NCBI GenBank assembly: GCA_039000515.1
Contig: JBCFYV010000504.1
Location: 1-64,000, forward strand
Direction: 5' to 3'
Origin: Timema cristinae
Taxonomy: Eukaryota > Arthropoda > Insecta > Phasmatodea > Timematidae
Length of the DNA stretch: 64,000 nucleotides
In this document: in pieces, positions 22,791 through 36,049 of the stretch
Numbering within the stretch: the stretch's first letter is position 1
How the letters are laid out: each line of letters starts with the position of its first letter
Translations under genes and position numbers: made by a program
The notes under the pieces: generated by a model
Seen by the model: the letters and a program-made list of their open reading frames with translations, nothing else
Database searches by the model: none
Told to the model about the DNA's origin: nothing

Positions 22791-24215
22791 ATTACGACGT
22801 AAAGCTGAACGGGGTTTTAAATTGTTGGTAAGTGGCTTGATAAAAAAACATGTATAACAGCAAATTTAAGTAAATGCAAAAAATTTTAAAAAATAAATAA
22901 AAAAAATTCTAATAAATCACAAATAATTCAAAAAAATTTTAAAAATTTTCCAACTTAGAAAATTTTTAAATTTTCTTTTATGCCAAAATAAAATATTAAA
23001 AAAATTTTTGGGTTTGATTTGAAACTAGTATCCCCTTAATCTGCCCCTTTTGTCCCCACATTCCCCTTTTGGAAATTTTTTTGATTTATTTCATTATTTT
23101 CAATATGGTGGGTTTAAATACTTACCCAAAATTTTAATTTAAACAACATTTTAAAATAGTGTTCTATATTAGTTGTATCATTTTTGATCTGTCAATTTCC
23201 CGGGTCTCAAAGTTTTAAATGTATATGTCCATCGCCCTTTTGGCTCTCCAGGAAGGTCTACATAACCACAAAGTGTTTTTTATATACTAGGTTTAGTAAT
23301 CTTTTGGGGAGGAACCCCTTCCCCATTTACCGCTTCAATTTTTAAAATTTAAAAAATAATAACTTAATGGAGAATTGAGGTGGGGTTTTTTTACCACCCG
23401 GGCAGAAAGAATCTTATGAAAATTAAATTATTATTTAATTTTGGGCATTTTTAAACCCCCCAACTAACCAGCACCAAATTTTTTTGAATATGTATTTTAG
23501 CTCAAACTTCGAATTTATATTTTTTTTATTTTTAAATTTTTTTTCAAGACTAAATAATGTTTATTTTGAATCGCCCCAAAAAAGTAGAATTAATCTTGAT
23601 TTTAAGTGTCTATTGTTTAAATTTTTTTTTAGTTTTAATTAAATTGTATGAACTACCATTTCTTAGGGTGTGATTTTTGGGAAAAAAAAAAGATATTGAA
23701 AAACATTGAAAAAAAAAAAGGTTGTTTTTATAAATTTTTAAACTTAATGGATGCTCCGAAAAATACGCGATAAACCTTTTTTTGGATCACTGGTTTAAAA
23801 AACCTGAAGGTTTTGGTTTTTTAAAAAAACTTTTAAAAAGTATAGTAAAAACTTTATTTTACCTTGACAAACCAATTTCTATTATTGTGTTTTTGATGGG
23901 GTTTAAATTGTGTATAATTTAAAAAGCCACAACAAGCTTTTAATTTAAATTTTAAAATTTTATTATATTATTCAAATTTTTAAAATTCCAGCTTTGGGGG
24001 TGGGACAGTTTCATGCACAAGAGGTACTTTTGAAAATGTCCGACCCCCGTTTGTGATATATAAACGCAGTGCCCATTACACACACACACACACAAATTCT
24101 TAGTTTTTTTTTATATATTATATTATATTTTCATTAAAAAAAAGTTATTGAAGGTGTATTATTATCCCTGGTTTATGACTTGACCCCCTTGCCTTGAAAA
24201 TATGTGTTTACTTTT
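22791..24215. other. AT-rich DNA, no gene; short (CA)n at 24079-24094
   Basis: Long A/T runs with no coding signal. A dinucleotide CA tract is the only simple feature. Confidence 0.6.
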
Positions 24216-24440
24216 ATTGACGGGTTTTAGTGCAATGACATGGGGCCCATTGGTGTCGACCACTTGACCCACTCAATCTTCCAAATATTTGTTTTAATTT
24301 TGTCGATGGGTTTTCTGTCGATGACTTGACCCTCCTATTACTGGAGCCTGTCGATGACTTGGTCCAGGTCGTGTCGAGACTTAAAACCCATTTAAACCTT
24401 TTTAAATTTATTTTATAGCTTGTCAATGAGTTTTTTATAA
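24216..24440. repeat. Irregular GTCGATGACTTG repeats
   Basis: TGTCGACCACTTGACC, TGTCGATGGG, TGTCGATGACTTGACC, TGTCGATGACTTGG and GTGTCGAGACTT recur at 20-45-bp intervals. Similar GTCGAC-centred repeats occur at 42460-43100. Confidence 0.55.
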
Positions 24441-26235
24441 AAAAATGTGAGAAAAATGAGAACAGACATGGATCAAACCCAAAAACCCGTAGTTGCAAAA
24501 ACAAAAAATTTTAGAAAAATGCAAAAAACGGGGTTTAAACAGTAAAAAACGAAAAAACCGTTTTTTTTAAAAATTTTATTGCAATAAATTAAAACAACAT
24601 TAAATTTTGAACACCTCCCCCCAGAGGACACCGCCCGTACAGCCCGTTATACTTTTCCCCCGACCCACGCTGCCCGTCCACATTCCCCCCCAAACTGGCG
24701 AGATTTTTAAACATTGTGTTCAGGCACTTTTATGTCACGCCTAAGTTTGTGTATTTTTAAGGTAGAGTCGTACAAAAAGGTTTCCCAAACTAAAACATTC
24801 TAGTACAGCACCATATTTTATATTGAGTCAGGGCCTGCACCGTTTTCCCCCTTCCATTTCAATCCCCCCCCACCCTCCTTTGCGTTTTTTTAAAATTTCC
24901 GTCTCAGTGATCACGTGGTTATGTTTTTTGGGGCCTTATTTTGGGATATTTTTAAACCCTTTGTGTAGTTAGTCACTTTTCCCAGGTTTCAGCGGAGGAA
25001 AGGGCCGGGCGCTATCGCGGCAGTTGTGATCCCCCCATATTTTCAAAAATTCTCTTTCGGCTTAAGATTTTTTAGTTTTTAAAATTTTCCCTTTTTTGGG
25101 ACTTAAAATTTTAAATTTTAAATTTTTTTGTTTGACATTTGATGGGGACGGGTTTGTATAAATAAAATTTTTTCGAGGGGCCCCTTTGCAATCACTTTTA
25201 TATTTTTGAGATCACTTTGTTTTTTGGGAAAGGGGCTAATATTATTTGTCACTAGTTTGGGCCGTTGTTTGGTTTTTTAAAGGCCTTTTTAGTGCTTGAA
25301 ACCCAGGCCGTGGGCCATACGTTTTTTTGGGTTTTTTCCACTAGATGGCCAGTTTATATTTTATCGTAAATATTGTATTAGGGGCCCCTTCCCCATCGTA
25401 TTTTTCTATTGGATTTCACTTTGATATGTTGTATTTTTTAAATTATTAGTTTGTCACGTTTATGGCCAGTTTATTTATATAAAATAAATTATTTGAAGCC
25501 TTTTGTCACGCTTTTAATCTTTTTTAGGTTTTTTTTGCCGATTTTTAAAGTTAATTTTTTTCATCCGTCACTAGGGGCCCGTTGGTAGTTTATCTTAGAG
25601 CCATTTTTTAGTAACGTTGTACCCAAAGGTTTCTAGCCTTTTAAATTTTCTGTAATTTAATTTGTCTCCAGGCCACTAAGAATCAACATATATTTGATTG
25701 TAAATTAACTTATCTCCAGTTCGTGAGTTGGATGACAAAACGTTAAATTTTTTGTTTAAATTTTTAAAAAATAGTCCAATTGGTGGACCGGTACTTGTTA
25801 GTTGCAATACGAGGGCCCCTTTGGGGGATGTATTGTTATGATTTGCCAAATCTTCTACTGGGAAAATTGTAAGCTCGATTCCCTTTTTTAAATAATGTGT
25901 CATTTAATTTGTATCATATTTGGAGTATGTATTTTCCCCTGCCATTTTTAAAAATTTTTTTTTCAATTTAAAACTTCTATTATTTGCCCTAACTGGGCTG
26001 ATGGGCCCCCCCCCCTTTGATTGGGTCTCCTGCTATTTTTTTTAAATAATTTTTTTTTTTTTTAATGTATTAATTTAAAAGTTCACTCTTTTTTAAACCA
26101 TTTTTTTTTTTTTTATTTTTGGAAGATTTAGGGCCCGGGGGGGCCCCAAAATTTAAAATATAAGAAAATTTTGGATAACAATATAGACCAGATTTTTAAA
26201 AAAATAAGCACGAGTTTGACCCCAAAAGAAAAAAC
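24441..26235. other. AT-rich DNA with faint ~110-130-bp repeats at 25230-25680
   Basis: Around 25230-25680 the words GTCACTAG/GTCACG and GGCCAGTTTAT or similar recur loosely, suggesting an old satellite. A 75-codon minus-strand frame at 25676-25903 is unidentified. The remainder is A/T-rich. Confidence 0.4.
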
Positions 26236-27060
26236 AAAAACAATATGAATGAATATGAAGGGGGGTATTATTGGAAACATCTAAAAAGTGTGAAAAGTAA
26301 ACCCACTAAAAAAAAAGGGTTGGTGATTAGAAAAGAGAGCACATTATTGAAGGAAACTTTTAAAAAAGAAGAAAGAGAATTTTCAAACAAAATCACTCAA
26401 AGCTATTTTAACCCCAAAAAAATTAAAAATTTTAAAAAAAAAGTATAAAAAACTAATAACTAAAAATTTAAAAAAAGATGGGGCTGGGGCCTCATCACCA
26501 ATGGAAAAAGATAAAACCTCCCAAACCCTTGGAAACAGCCACCTTAGCAATTTTTTGAATAGCCCCCCGTGTAATCAAAACGACAAAAATAAAAAAAAAA
26601 AAGGATGTTCAAACCCCAAAAATAAGAAATTATAATACATCAAATAAAAGATTCTTTTAAAAAGGGCTTAAGGGGAGCAAGACACCCGGAGTAGACAGTT
26701 TTTCAGGGGTAATGCTGGGGAAAATGGAACAGAGGGTTTACACAACACTAAATTATAGGCTGTAACCCCTATTAATCCAGCCCCCTTTTTTTACCTCCCT
26801 TGGGAAAATTGTTGTCCAGAGAATTAATTTTTTTTTTTTTGTTTTTGGATCTTTTGAGAAGTAATTTAAATTGGGGATACATCGGGTGGTCCTGCACGAA
26901 TCTTTCTTGACAACATTTTTATAAATGGTGAATGTGTTTCAGCGATGATGTTTTTTTCAGGAACCATGAGAACCCATACACTTCATTTTATTGTCAAATT
27001 GAAGGGTTTTTGGAGTCAAGTAGATTTTAGGACAGGAAAATAGTTCCTCGGAGTAACCCT
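26236..27060 (+). pseudogene. Possible LINE fragment (start of reverse transcriptase)
   Basis: A lysine-rich open frame at 26245-26448 is followed by a continuous plus-strand piece GLKGSKTPGVDSFSGVML near 26670. It resembles the L-K-SPG-DGI segment at the N-terminal edge of LINE reverse transcriptases. Later pieces (FLDNIFINGECVSAM near 26900) do not add firm support. The fragment is short and broken. Confidence 0.4.
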
Positions 27061-29490
27061 TCCACCATTTTAAACCCAATAGCAGCTATAAAAAGGAAGA
27101 AGAGGATTTATTTTTAAAAAATGAAAAAAATTTAATAAGGGTTTTTAATCCTTATATGTATACACCAAAAAAAAGTTTTTCACTCTTGTATTAAACACAT
27201 TTTAAGAATTTTTTTTGTTTCAGAAATCGCTAGTGGTACATTAGCGGGAAAGTTGAAAAATTTGAGAGGATTATATCGCAGGAAAATCTTTTTGTTGCAC
27301 AGGTTTTGCAAGTACATGACGTGTAAGTTCGGGGGGAAAAAAGCTTTAGAAATTTCGCAGGTTTTAGCACTTCCTTAAACATATCCCAACCAAATCTACC
27401 CCCATTTTTCCCTCTACATAATCATGATACAAAATTTTTACATATCTTTGATAAATTAACACTTTTTTAAATGTGTCCAGCACAGAATATGACGTTGGTA
27501 GAAGGTCAATTAGCGGGATGGTCCTTGAAATCACTCCCCCTTTATTAGACCCTGTTTTCCACACTGAACAAAGTATGTTTCCACGTCCTTAAAGTCACTT
27601 TCGTCTTCTGCCCTCAAAAAAATTATTGTGTAAACTTCACAAGTTCAGCAGTTAAAGCCCCTAGCTTTGTTGAAAAATTTTGCTTTTTTGTTCATCAACC
27701 GTAAAAATTATGTGCATTGATATAAAAACTGGGCATCTTAGGTCAAGTTTTTTGGGACAAAATTTGAAGCGGGATTAATTGTATTTTTTTTTCCTGTTCC
27801 AAAATTCTGGAAATTTTTTTTAAAATTATGAAAAAATTTTAACAAATCTAAGTAGCTTATTAAAAAAAATCTGTGTATTTGACAGTACAATGACTCAATC
27901 GGAACAAAGGGTTTATTTCAAAAAAACCCCACTCAAAAAAGGGGGGAAAACACGAAGGTCAGCTTCATCAAATTTTCTCTTAAGTTCTTGAAAAATATGG
28001 CCCGTCCCGCCGAATATACCCCTGCAGGCACCAACTTCTCTTTGACAATCATTTCACTTGAAAAAAATTTGGGAAAATTAAAAATGTTCCCTAAAAGCAT
28101 TATAAACGTTTTTGTGGGGCTAAATCTCCAAGTTATCTTGTAGATGTTTTTTGACCAAAATTTCATTAAGTTGTTAAGGTATAGGTGTCGAATTTTTGAT
28201 GCAGGAAAGGGGAAATTTGCCCCATTGTAGACACTGTCTGTTTCCCACATTTTTTTGACAGTTTTGTTAAAAGGTAATATGAAATTATTTTGTTTATTTA
28301 TCTCGCCCGGGGGGACGGTTGTTAAAGTGATGTGCGGGGGGGCGTGATGGGTTCTGGGCGACGGGAGTTTTTGGGCGAGTGTACTGGGTTATTTTGCCGG
28401 AGGGCAGTTTCTTAGGAGGGTAGTTGGAGGAGAAAAGGGCCTTTTTCCCCTTTTCTTGATAATTTCCTCTTTTTCTGTGAGATGAGCTTGAGTGTAAAAA
28501 ACTCAATGGGGGTCCAGAAGAGGCGTGTATCCTTTACGTCTGTAGGGTTTTTTTCGTTGCAGTATTTTTCAATGAATGTGCCGTATAAAGGGGGTCAGTG
28601 AGGGGCCGAAATTCTGAAAGACGGGGAAAAAACCCTTTATGGGTTTTGGGGGTCATTTTTTGTAACAAATTTCTCTTAGGGTCATATTCTCCCCTAAATT
28701 GTGTTGACAATGAACCCTTTTTATTCGACAAGCTTCCTAGAACGGACAGTGGGTTTTTTTCCCTTGCCCCCCCTCACATTGTAGTATTTGGCAGGCATTG
28801 AATTCGAAAAAGCGTTTTTTCTAAGTGGTTTTTTTTTGGTTTACCAATGTCACTCTGTGAAGTTATCTTGAGAACAGGGGCAGTTTTTATCAGTTTTATC
28901 AAGGGGAGGCTCTGTTTTTCATTTTTTTCCCTTAAAAACACATCCCCAGGGTATCTGTTTATTGATTTTTGCATGCATAGCTGATAAAAAAGGACCTAGG
29001 AGACTGCAAAATTTTAAATTAATCAAGGTAAGTGTACTTGTAAAGCACTATACTACATTTGTAAATACATATTTACATAAATGTATTTTTTTTTTGTACA
29101 TGGCTTTGTTTCGTTTAATGCTGATATCTAAGTTCTGCCAGCCCTAATAGTTTTTTTTTTTATAAATAACACTTATTTTTTGTTTTGGGGGAAAGATGTT
29201 ATTAGGGAGATAAATGCACCCCTTATGAAATATGAATTTAGCTGAATATTTTGGGGGTTTGGAAAGGATGTCTGGCAGGCTAAGACTAGGGTTTTAAAAA
29301 TTTAGGAATCATTGTTTTATAAAGTTTATTAATTATATATAATTTTAGTAAAATTTATAATGAATTTTGTAATTTTTAGGGAATTATCAACATATATGGG
29401 TTTAAAATTCTTCTTTTAGAACAAAATTTGGGCCCGAAAGGGGGGGCAAAAAATGACTTGAGAGGAATGTTCCTTGATAAAATTGTGTTT
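27061..29490 (-). other. Unidentified minus-strand coding-like pieces
   Basis: Several minus-strand frames of 60-105 codons lie close together: 27364-27564, 27933-28250, 28294-28506, 28534-28731 and 28774-28974. The 27933-28250 piece contains NNLMKFWSKNIYKITWRFS and is the longest. 28294-28506 is rich in Pro, Arg and Ser. A T-rich stretch ending in TTTGTTTCAG near 27222 looks like a plus-strand splice acceptor. I recognise no family; an old transposon gene or a host gene with introns are both possible. Confidence 0.28.
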
Positions 29491-31350
29491 GCATTTTTTT
29501 TGATGATTATCAGAGGATCAGGTGAAGGTTCTGATTTTTGTGGGAACTCCGAAGCGAAGAATTTTAGAAAACATACCAGAAAATTTTCCCATTGCTAAAG
29601 ATTCCATAAGAAGAGCAAGTGCAAGTGACAAAGGGAACGCAAGATGGCTCCCACTCAACTTGTTTCCCAAATCTTGAAGACGTGAGTTAAAATTTTACGA
29701 TATTCAGCCAAGATCTTCATGGGAAAAATGCGGGGATAGGATAGTAGTGAAAGGGGAAATTGAAATTTCTAATGCAGTGGATCAAATAAATTTTAAAATT
29801 TTAACAAAAGACCTGAAAACCTAATTCATACCAAAAAATGAGGTTTTCACAACCATTGTACCGTTTAAAAATTGCATCCCCCTTCAGTATTTTTTCTTTT
29901 TTCTTACTTTTAAACTTTCATGCTTATACCCGTAGATCAGTCTGTTTTTTATGTTTACGGGAAGGGTGTAGACTTAAAACTTACTGTTGAGGAACTTCAA
30001 GCTACTTTTTGGGATCCTGATAATCATGGATTTTTTTCCCCTTCCAGTTTTTACGCTGTATTGGTCATCTGCCCCAAATTTTTCATGCCCCGGGAAAAAG
30101 GCAAAATTATGTCCTTAAAAGGGGTTTTTTGAAAATAATTCGTTTTTTCATTTGAATGAAATTCAAAACATGCCAAGGAAAAGGAGAAAAAACCCTTTGA
30201 AAAAGTTTACAAATGAGCCTTTTTAAACAGAATTGAACTGTAATTTCAGAAATGTTTTCAATCCAGGTCGACATTTTTTCGGTTGATGAGAGCTGGTGCA
30301 TTTCAAAGGTGGACCCTTCACTGAAAAAAGTACCTACCAATGAAACCCTAAACCGTGGTTAAAAATTTGGGACAATTGCATTTTGCGGTATCCGATTTTA
30401 TGTTGAACTTTGAAATATATAAAGGCAAAAAAAAGATTTCCCAATTAGGGGAGCATTATGGGAAAGAACAGCCCTTGAATTTTGCAAAACCGTTCCAGAT
30501 TATGGGTTTATTTTTTGTTTTTGATTTTTTTAATAGCAGCAGATATAAAAGAAAGCTGTTAAAAACGAGGATATTTGGCTGGGGGAAAAAATATTGCAAA
30601 ATAGAAAATATTTTCCAAAAACCATTATAAAAGTAGTTTTGAGAACTTAAAGGGGGGCCCAGTCAGTTTCCTTCTTCTGACAAAATTTCTTTCCCGAAAC
30701 GGAAGGATATAGAAGAAAAATTCAGGGGGTTTTCTTGGGCAACATGCACGTTTCTGATGATCAAAAACCCCAGTACAGAGAAGAAACAAGAAAGGTGAGA
30801 AAGAAACCGTTTCTTGTCCTCGTTTTGTTAGTGATTACAAAAAATTTATATGGGGGGAGTGGATAGATTTGCCCAAAGGCTCGAGCAACTCAATTTCAGG
30901 GGAACATCCAAAAGAGGGGTGGATAAAGATATTCTATTACTTAATTGATTTTTTGCTTTTTTTTTTTTCGAAAAATTTATTTTCGAGAGACCACTAAATA
31001 AAAACTAACAAAGAAACGCCTATCTTCCATCTCACATTCCGCAGCTCAATAGCAAATGAACTTATTGGAAGTTTCTGGAGCCCAGGTGGGGGGGTGCAAT
31101 TTAAAGCAAATCTAAATTCAAAAAAACATACTGGGTGCTCCCAGAATACTTTAAAAACTTGTGGGTTGGATTGCATTTCCCTGAAAAAAGGTACTATGCG
31201 TCGATGGGCTTACTGAAAGCACGAAAAGCAAAAGCCAAAAAAGAATCTTTTCGCAATGAAAGCCTGAAAAGTAGCACTCTGAAAGGGCTTTTTTTCCCCC
31301 TTTCCTTTCCCAAAAAACTTATTACAGTTTACATTTTTGTGAGATGATAG
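29491..31350 (+). other. Unidentified plus-strand coding-like pieces
   Basis: Plus-strand pieces include ENFPIAKDSIRRASASDK near 29580, YGKGVDLKLTVEELQATF at 29950, a 91-codon frame at 30355-30630, and EYFKNLWVGLHFPEKRYYAS at 31138. Composition is more coding-like than the surrounding AT runs. I cannot name the family. The clustering on one strand suggests a single decayed gene of 1.5-1.9 kb, perhaps from a DNA transposon. Confidence 0.28.
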
Positions 31351-33729
31351 TGACTAGTTGAATTAGCAATTTATTTGGCGATAGAATTTAAAATAAATTT
31401 TTTGTGAATTTTAAAATTTTAATTTATTGTGTTCAAAACATTTTTTTAAAAATTAATTTTTGATATTTTTAATACAAAATTTTTAATGCAGTTAATTATG
31501 TATCCATTTATAATTTGTTGTAAAGTTGAAAAATTTTCCCAAAATTTTTAAACATCATTAATAAAAGTAAAGTGGTTATTTAAGTGGGCCACTATCCCGA
31601 TGGGTACCCAAACCTTTTTTCTTGAAAGGTTGGGGTTTTTTAAGTAAAAACCCTCAAAAATTCATAATATTCAAAAAGAAATATTTTTTGACTAAATCAT
31701 TGGTTAAAAAACAGTCAATATAAAAAAATTGTAAATTTTAAAATTAATACAATTAAAATTATATTTGGGGAAAAAAAAATGGTTTGCTCCCTAAAGGGAT
31801 AAAGTGTGCGGGTTGTGGCAGGAAAGGTGGAGGGGGAGGTGATGTGTCTAAGCCTGGGTCCACAAGTCTCTGTTGTATGTCTTTTTTTTTTTAGGGGATC
31901 GGATAAAGTGGTCTTCTGAGATCAGCGTTCGGTCTCGGAAGACCTGTACTGGAAAGGGGGAGGGGTTTTCAGTTGGTTGTGATTCTGCGGTGAAGGGGGT
32001 CGTGGGGTACCAGGGTGGGGGGGGGAGGGTGTAGGAGGGAAAATTTTTTTCTTAAATTTTAAAATAGTTTTTTAGCTCGGTTTTCGACTTTTCTGTCCTC
32101 CCTTGCTACGTCAATAGTGGGGGTGAGTTGTTTGGGGTTTTTTATGTATGAAGGAAAAAGGGGGTCTGTGTTGTGATGATGCTGGTTTCTTTTAGCTGGA
32201 GGGGGAAATTGGCAGCCCAGATTGGTTTTGACCCCCAAAGGGGGGGGGGGGGAGGTGAAGTTATGTGGGTTTAAAAGCCCAAATGTATCGAGCACTAAAG
32301 AAAGAGAAAGAGCGTTAAAGGGGAAGGTGAAATCGAACAAAAAAATAACTAGACCAAGAGGTTGTTTGTAAATTTTAGTTTTTTATTTCAGATTTCCATT
32401 TTCCTTATCTCGGGGCCTCAACATACTTGGTCAGTAGGGGAAGGTTTGGGGGAAAACCTTTTCCCCCCAAAGCTTAATCTTTATACTTATGCCATTTTAC
32501 ACTTCTTTATTTTAAAATGAACAATGCAGTTTATAAGGGTTTTATTTATTTAAAAAAATTGATTTTTTATTTCTTTTTTTCGAGAATTTACCATTTGGTT
32601 TTTGGGCCTTTTGTTGACACCCCCCTTGGAAAGTTCGGAACTACGTGGCTGTTCCAAATGATCGGCACTAGGTATGTTTTTTTTTGGGGAGGGGGGCCGT
32701 GGCTCATCTTACTGGCCTTTTTTTGTTGTTTTATCGCGGGGAGGAGTAGAGGAGTGACCGGGGGTGCTCACTTTTACCGGTGGTCCTGCCTGTCTGAAAA
32801 GGGGGGTGTAGCTCCCTGTTTTGTGCTCGGAACGGTCACCAGTACCGCCCCGCCTACGGTCGCCGCAAAAACACTTGTAAGGTGCTTTAATTTTCTGGAT
32901 GACATTTTGAAAGGCTTTTTCCAAAGTTTTGCGTGGATTAAATCTTGAACATTCGAAATTTGTGAAAAAATACTCCAAAAAAACAGAAATTTTTTTTTGG
33001 GACCCCTTTTTCCCCAATTGAAATTTTTTTAGGTGATTGTTTTACGATCTTTTTGTGGGGGAGTTTGTGTTTCAATGGTTTTGTTACAGCTTCCCCATCA
33101 AAAAATTTTCGTATGTCGGGGGAATATTTTTTGTGACAAAATTTGACCTTAGTAAATTTGCCCTTTTTTTTGGGGTCCATCCATCTATCTAAATGCTTGA
33201 GAATGTATTTTTTTGTAAACTGTTTTGTAGGGGCTGTTTGGACAAAGTTTTTGTGTGGAAATTTAAAAAGGGGTGAAAGTATATCTTTAGTGATTATATA
33301 AAACAGCTTTTTTTTTTTTCAAAGAAATTTTTTACTGATTCAGTTCTGTATTTTTTTCAATCCATATTACAGTAGGCGTGTATTTATATCGCTAAATACA
33401 CATTGTTTGGTCCAAATTTTGGTAGTCACACGGGCTTAGTCATTTAAAAGGGTTTTTTTACTTGCTGGGGCATTAAATGAAAAAGGGCTGCCAACATTTC
33501 CATTAAAACGTTTCCTCTCATTCCCACAATTTCTTGATGAACAGTTTCATGATTTTTTCATTAAATTTGAATTTGTATTTTCTCTGAAATCATTGAAAAA
33601 TAGAAAAGGTTTATGAAAAATTTTGCTGCTATTGGAAACATAAGAGGTGAAATCAAAAAAATTTCCATACTATGCTAAAAAAACTCTTTAAAAACCTCCC
33701 ATGGGGCCCTGTGGCCCCCAAAAAACCCT
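31351..33729. other. Mixed AT-rich and G-rich DNA, no gene identified
   Basis: 31800-32300 and 32680-32880 are G-rich islands inside AT-rich DNA. Open frames there (for example 32517-32948 on plus and 32709-33017 on minus) overlap each other on opposite strands and lack any recognised motif. A poly-G tract sits at about 32239-32252. Confidence 0.4.
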
Positions 33730-34790
33730 TGAAGTAGTCCCCTTCCACTCGTATCATGTTTCCCAGTGCTTTCCCTTTTTTTGGGAAAGCTCCCTGGATG
33801 TCTTTTTTTTGGGAATGTCCAGTCCTACCTGCGTTTCGGGGCTGGTTTTCTCAATGGTGTCAAAGTGGTCATCTTGATCTTCTTTTAGAAAATAGAAAAA
33901 GTACAGGGGGCTAAATGGGGAGTGGGGTGTGGGGTACAAGCACCTTCATAATTTTGGAAAAAAATTCGGGGGGGAAAAGGGAAGCATAAAAAATTTGGGG
34001 CATTCCAGGTGCAACACCCAGATCTATTGTCCCCAAAATCTTGGGGTGACGTTTTCGACATTTTCAATCAGTCGCCGCAAAATGTCACAGTAGAACGTAA
34101 AAAATTTGACTTTGACCTGCGGGACGAATTATTTGTAAAACACTTTCCCCTTTGGGATTAAATAAATAATTAGTATGCTCTTAAAAAGCTCTTTTTCCTG
34201 TCTGGCTTTTTTTTTTTTTTTTGGGGAATTTGGGTTTTTCCATTTTGGGGGGATCGTTGCTTTTTGGGGGCAGGGTCATAACGGGGGCCCCAAATCTCAT
34301 CACCAGTGATAAAAAATTGGACAAGAAGGTTACATCGATGGAGGTAACCTGACGAAGTCATTGAAGACGTCGACGAGCAGTGCCCCTTTTTGGGCAGTGT
34401 CCGGATTCCCATCCCCAAATTTGGGGGTGCAAGGTGCTTTCCCAACTCAAAAAAGTCATAATTTTTTGGCATGTTTCAAAAATAATTTTCCCCTCGCTCC
34501 AGCAGGTCTTGAATTTTGGGCCGTCGTTGATTATGACTTTTAAAAAAATTTTTGAAATTGGCCATTGTGGGTTTTGTGGGAGCTGCTTGGGCCCCCCTGG
34601 TGTTCGTAGTCCTCAATGGATATCCCAAAAGGCCCCCTTTTAAAGGGCTTTTCCCTTTTAAACCCCTTGTGTATGGCCCATGCTTTCTTCCCCAAACAAT
34701 TGTTGTAAAAAAATTTTTTGATCTCCGTCCCCACTTTTCTCGAGATTCACACACGCAAATGCATGTTCATTTTCGGATTTCATCGTGATA
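33730..34790 (-). pseudogene. Mariner-type transposase, frame-broken but near full length
   Basis: Mariner transposases excise and reinsert short DNA transposons at TA sites. On the minus strand the whole protein can be traced in order. N-terminal helix-turn-helix and linker pieces include NCLGKKAWAIHKGFKRE near 34685 and IEDYEHQGGPSSS near 34620. The first catalytic block is FFITGDEIWGPRYDP near 34300. The later catalytic block is altered to HSPFSPLYFFYF near 33910, where the family has a Pro-Tyr-Ser-Pro-Asp-Leu motif. HFDTIEK follows near 33860 and KGKHWET near 33765. About 350 codons fit the span, which is normal for mariner. Several frame changes inactivate it. I could not define its terminal repeats. 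Confidence 0.82.
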
Positions 34791-36049
34791 ATCGCCCCCA
34801 GGGGCACATAACGACTCCAAAAAATTTAAAAGGACGCGAAAAAAACAGCCCGACCCCCCCAGATGTGTGAAAATTGGTTTTGGGTTTCGCCCAAGAGATG
34901 CTATAGCTACCGTATAAAGTTTTAATATCGCTACTACAACTTTTTAGCCGATGGCGCACCCCCAGCCCGGAAATTGTTTGATAAACCCCCCCGTATTCAC
35001 TATTACGGTCTGATCAACAATTCCCTTTGGGGCATTTTTTGATCTCTGGATTTGTCTGTTCCAGTTTAATATTGGAGTAAACCGGGATTGAACCCTTTCC
35101 CCCTCTGTATTTCCCCACAAAATGTATTTGGGCGAATTTTCTGTTGGGGCATGGTTTTTCCACCTCAAGCTTCTTTTACTCTTTTAAAATCCAGGCCCCA
35201 TTTTTCGGGTTGTTAATTTCCCAAAATTTTTTCACTAGATCTATTAACTGAAAAAACTTTTCCCCCGGGGTTTTGCAAATTTCCCCTTCAAAATTTGACA
35301 AAATTAGGTATTTGGTTTTCAGGTTTTCCGATTTTGAACTGAGTATTTTAAAACATCCCTTTGCTTTGCAGGGAGGGCTTTTAAATTTATTTTCCCTTCC
35401 TATGCCTTTTTCACTTCTGAGTTTTAAAGGGGGAAAAAACCTATGTTGTTCCAGAAGGAATTCCAACACAATGTTTCTATACCCCCAGATTTGAAAAGAT
35501 GTGAAAAAAGTATAATACTTTACTTATTTCGATTTTTTCCCTTTTCGACACTAGTATTTTTTACTGATTCTTTTATCCTTTAAATTTTTACTGAAAACTA
35601 GTACTCAAACTCCGGTTCAGATCGGTTTTCAAAATAAATAACATTTTTGCTAGCTTCTTTCAAGCTTTTTTTTAAATGTTTATTATGGTGGACTGTGGAG
35701 GAAGTAAAATTTTAAAAATTATTTCTTTTTTTCACTCATTTTCTGAAAATATAGATTCAATCTCTTTTTTTTTTCCCTAATTATAAAAATTTGTTTTTTT
35801 TATCTTTATTTATCATTATATTTTGATGCCTGACCAAGCTTAGGGGTTTTTAGTGAAAAACCAGTTTACTCCCCCTTACTTTGTAAAGATTACAGCCACC
35901 CCAAAAAACTAAACAAAATTAAGTTTTTTTGATATCATTAAAAACCCCTTTAAAATTTTTAAAGGAATCTCCAAGCCAACAAAGCAAAAAAGGTTTTTTT
36001 TGTGTTGTTTAAGCAGCTGAGGGATTTTCAGCTGTTCTTCTAGTGTTGT
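34791..36049. other. Upstream of mariner, no gene identified
   Basis: Minus-strand frames at 34944-35168 and 35176-35469 are open for 74 and 97 codons but show no known motif. The run-rich sequence style continues to about 36 kb. Confidence 0.4.

Noticed and set aside
1..36000. Long G and A runs as functional structures such as quadruplexes
   Set aside because: They are everywhere in this half, vary between repeat copies and stop near 36 kb, which fits consensus error better.
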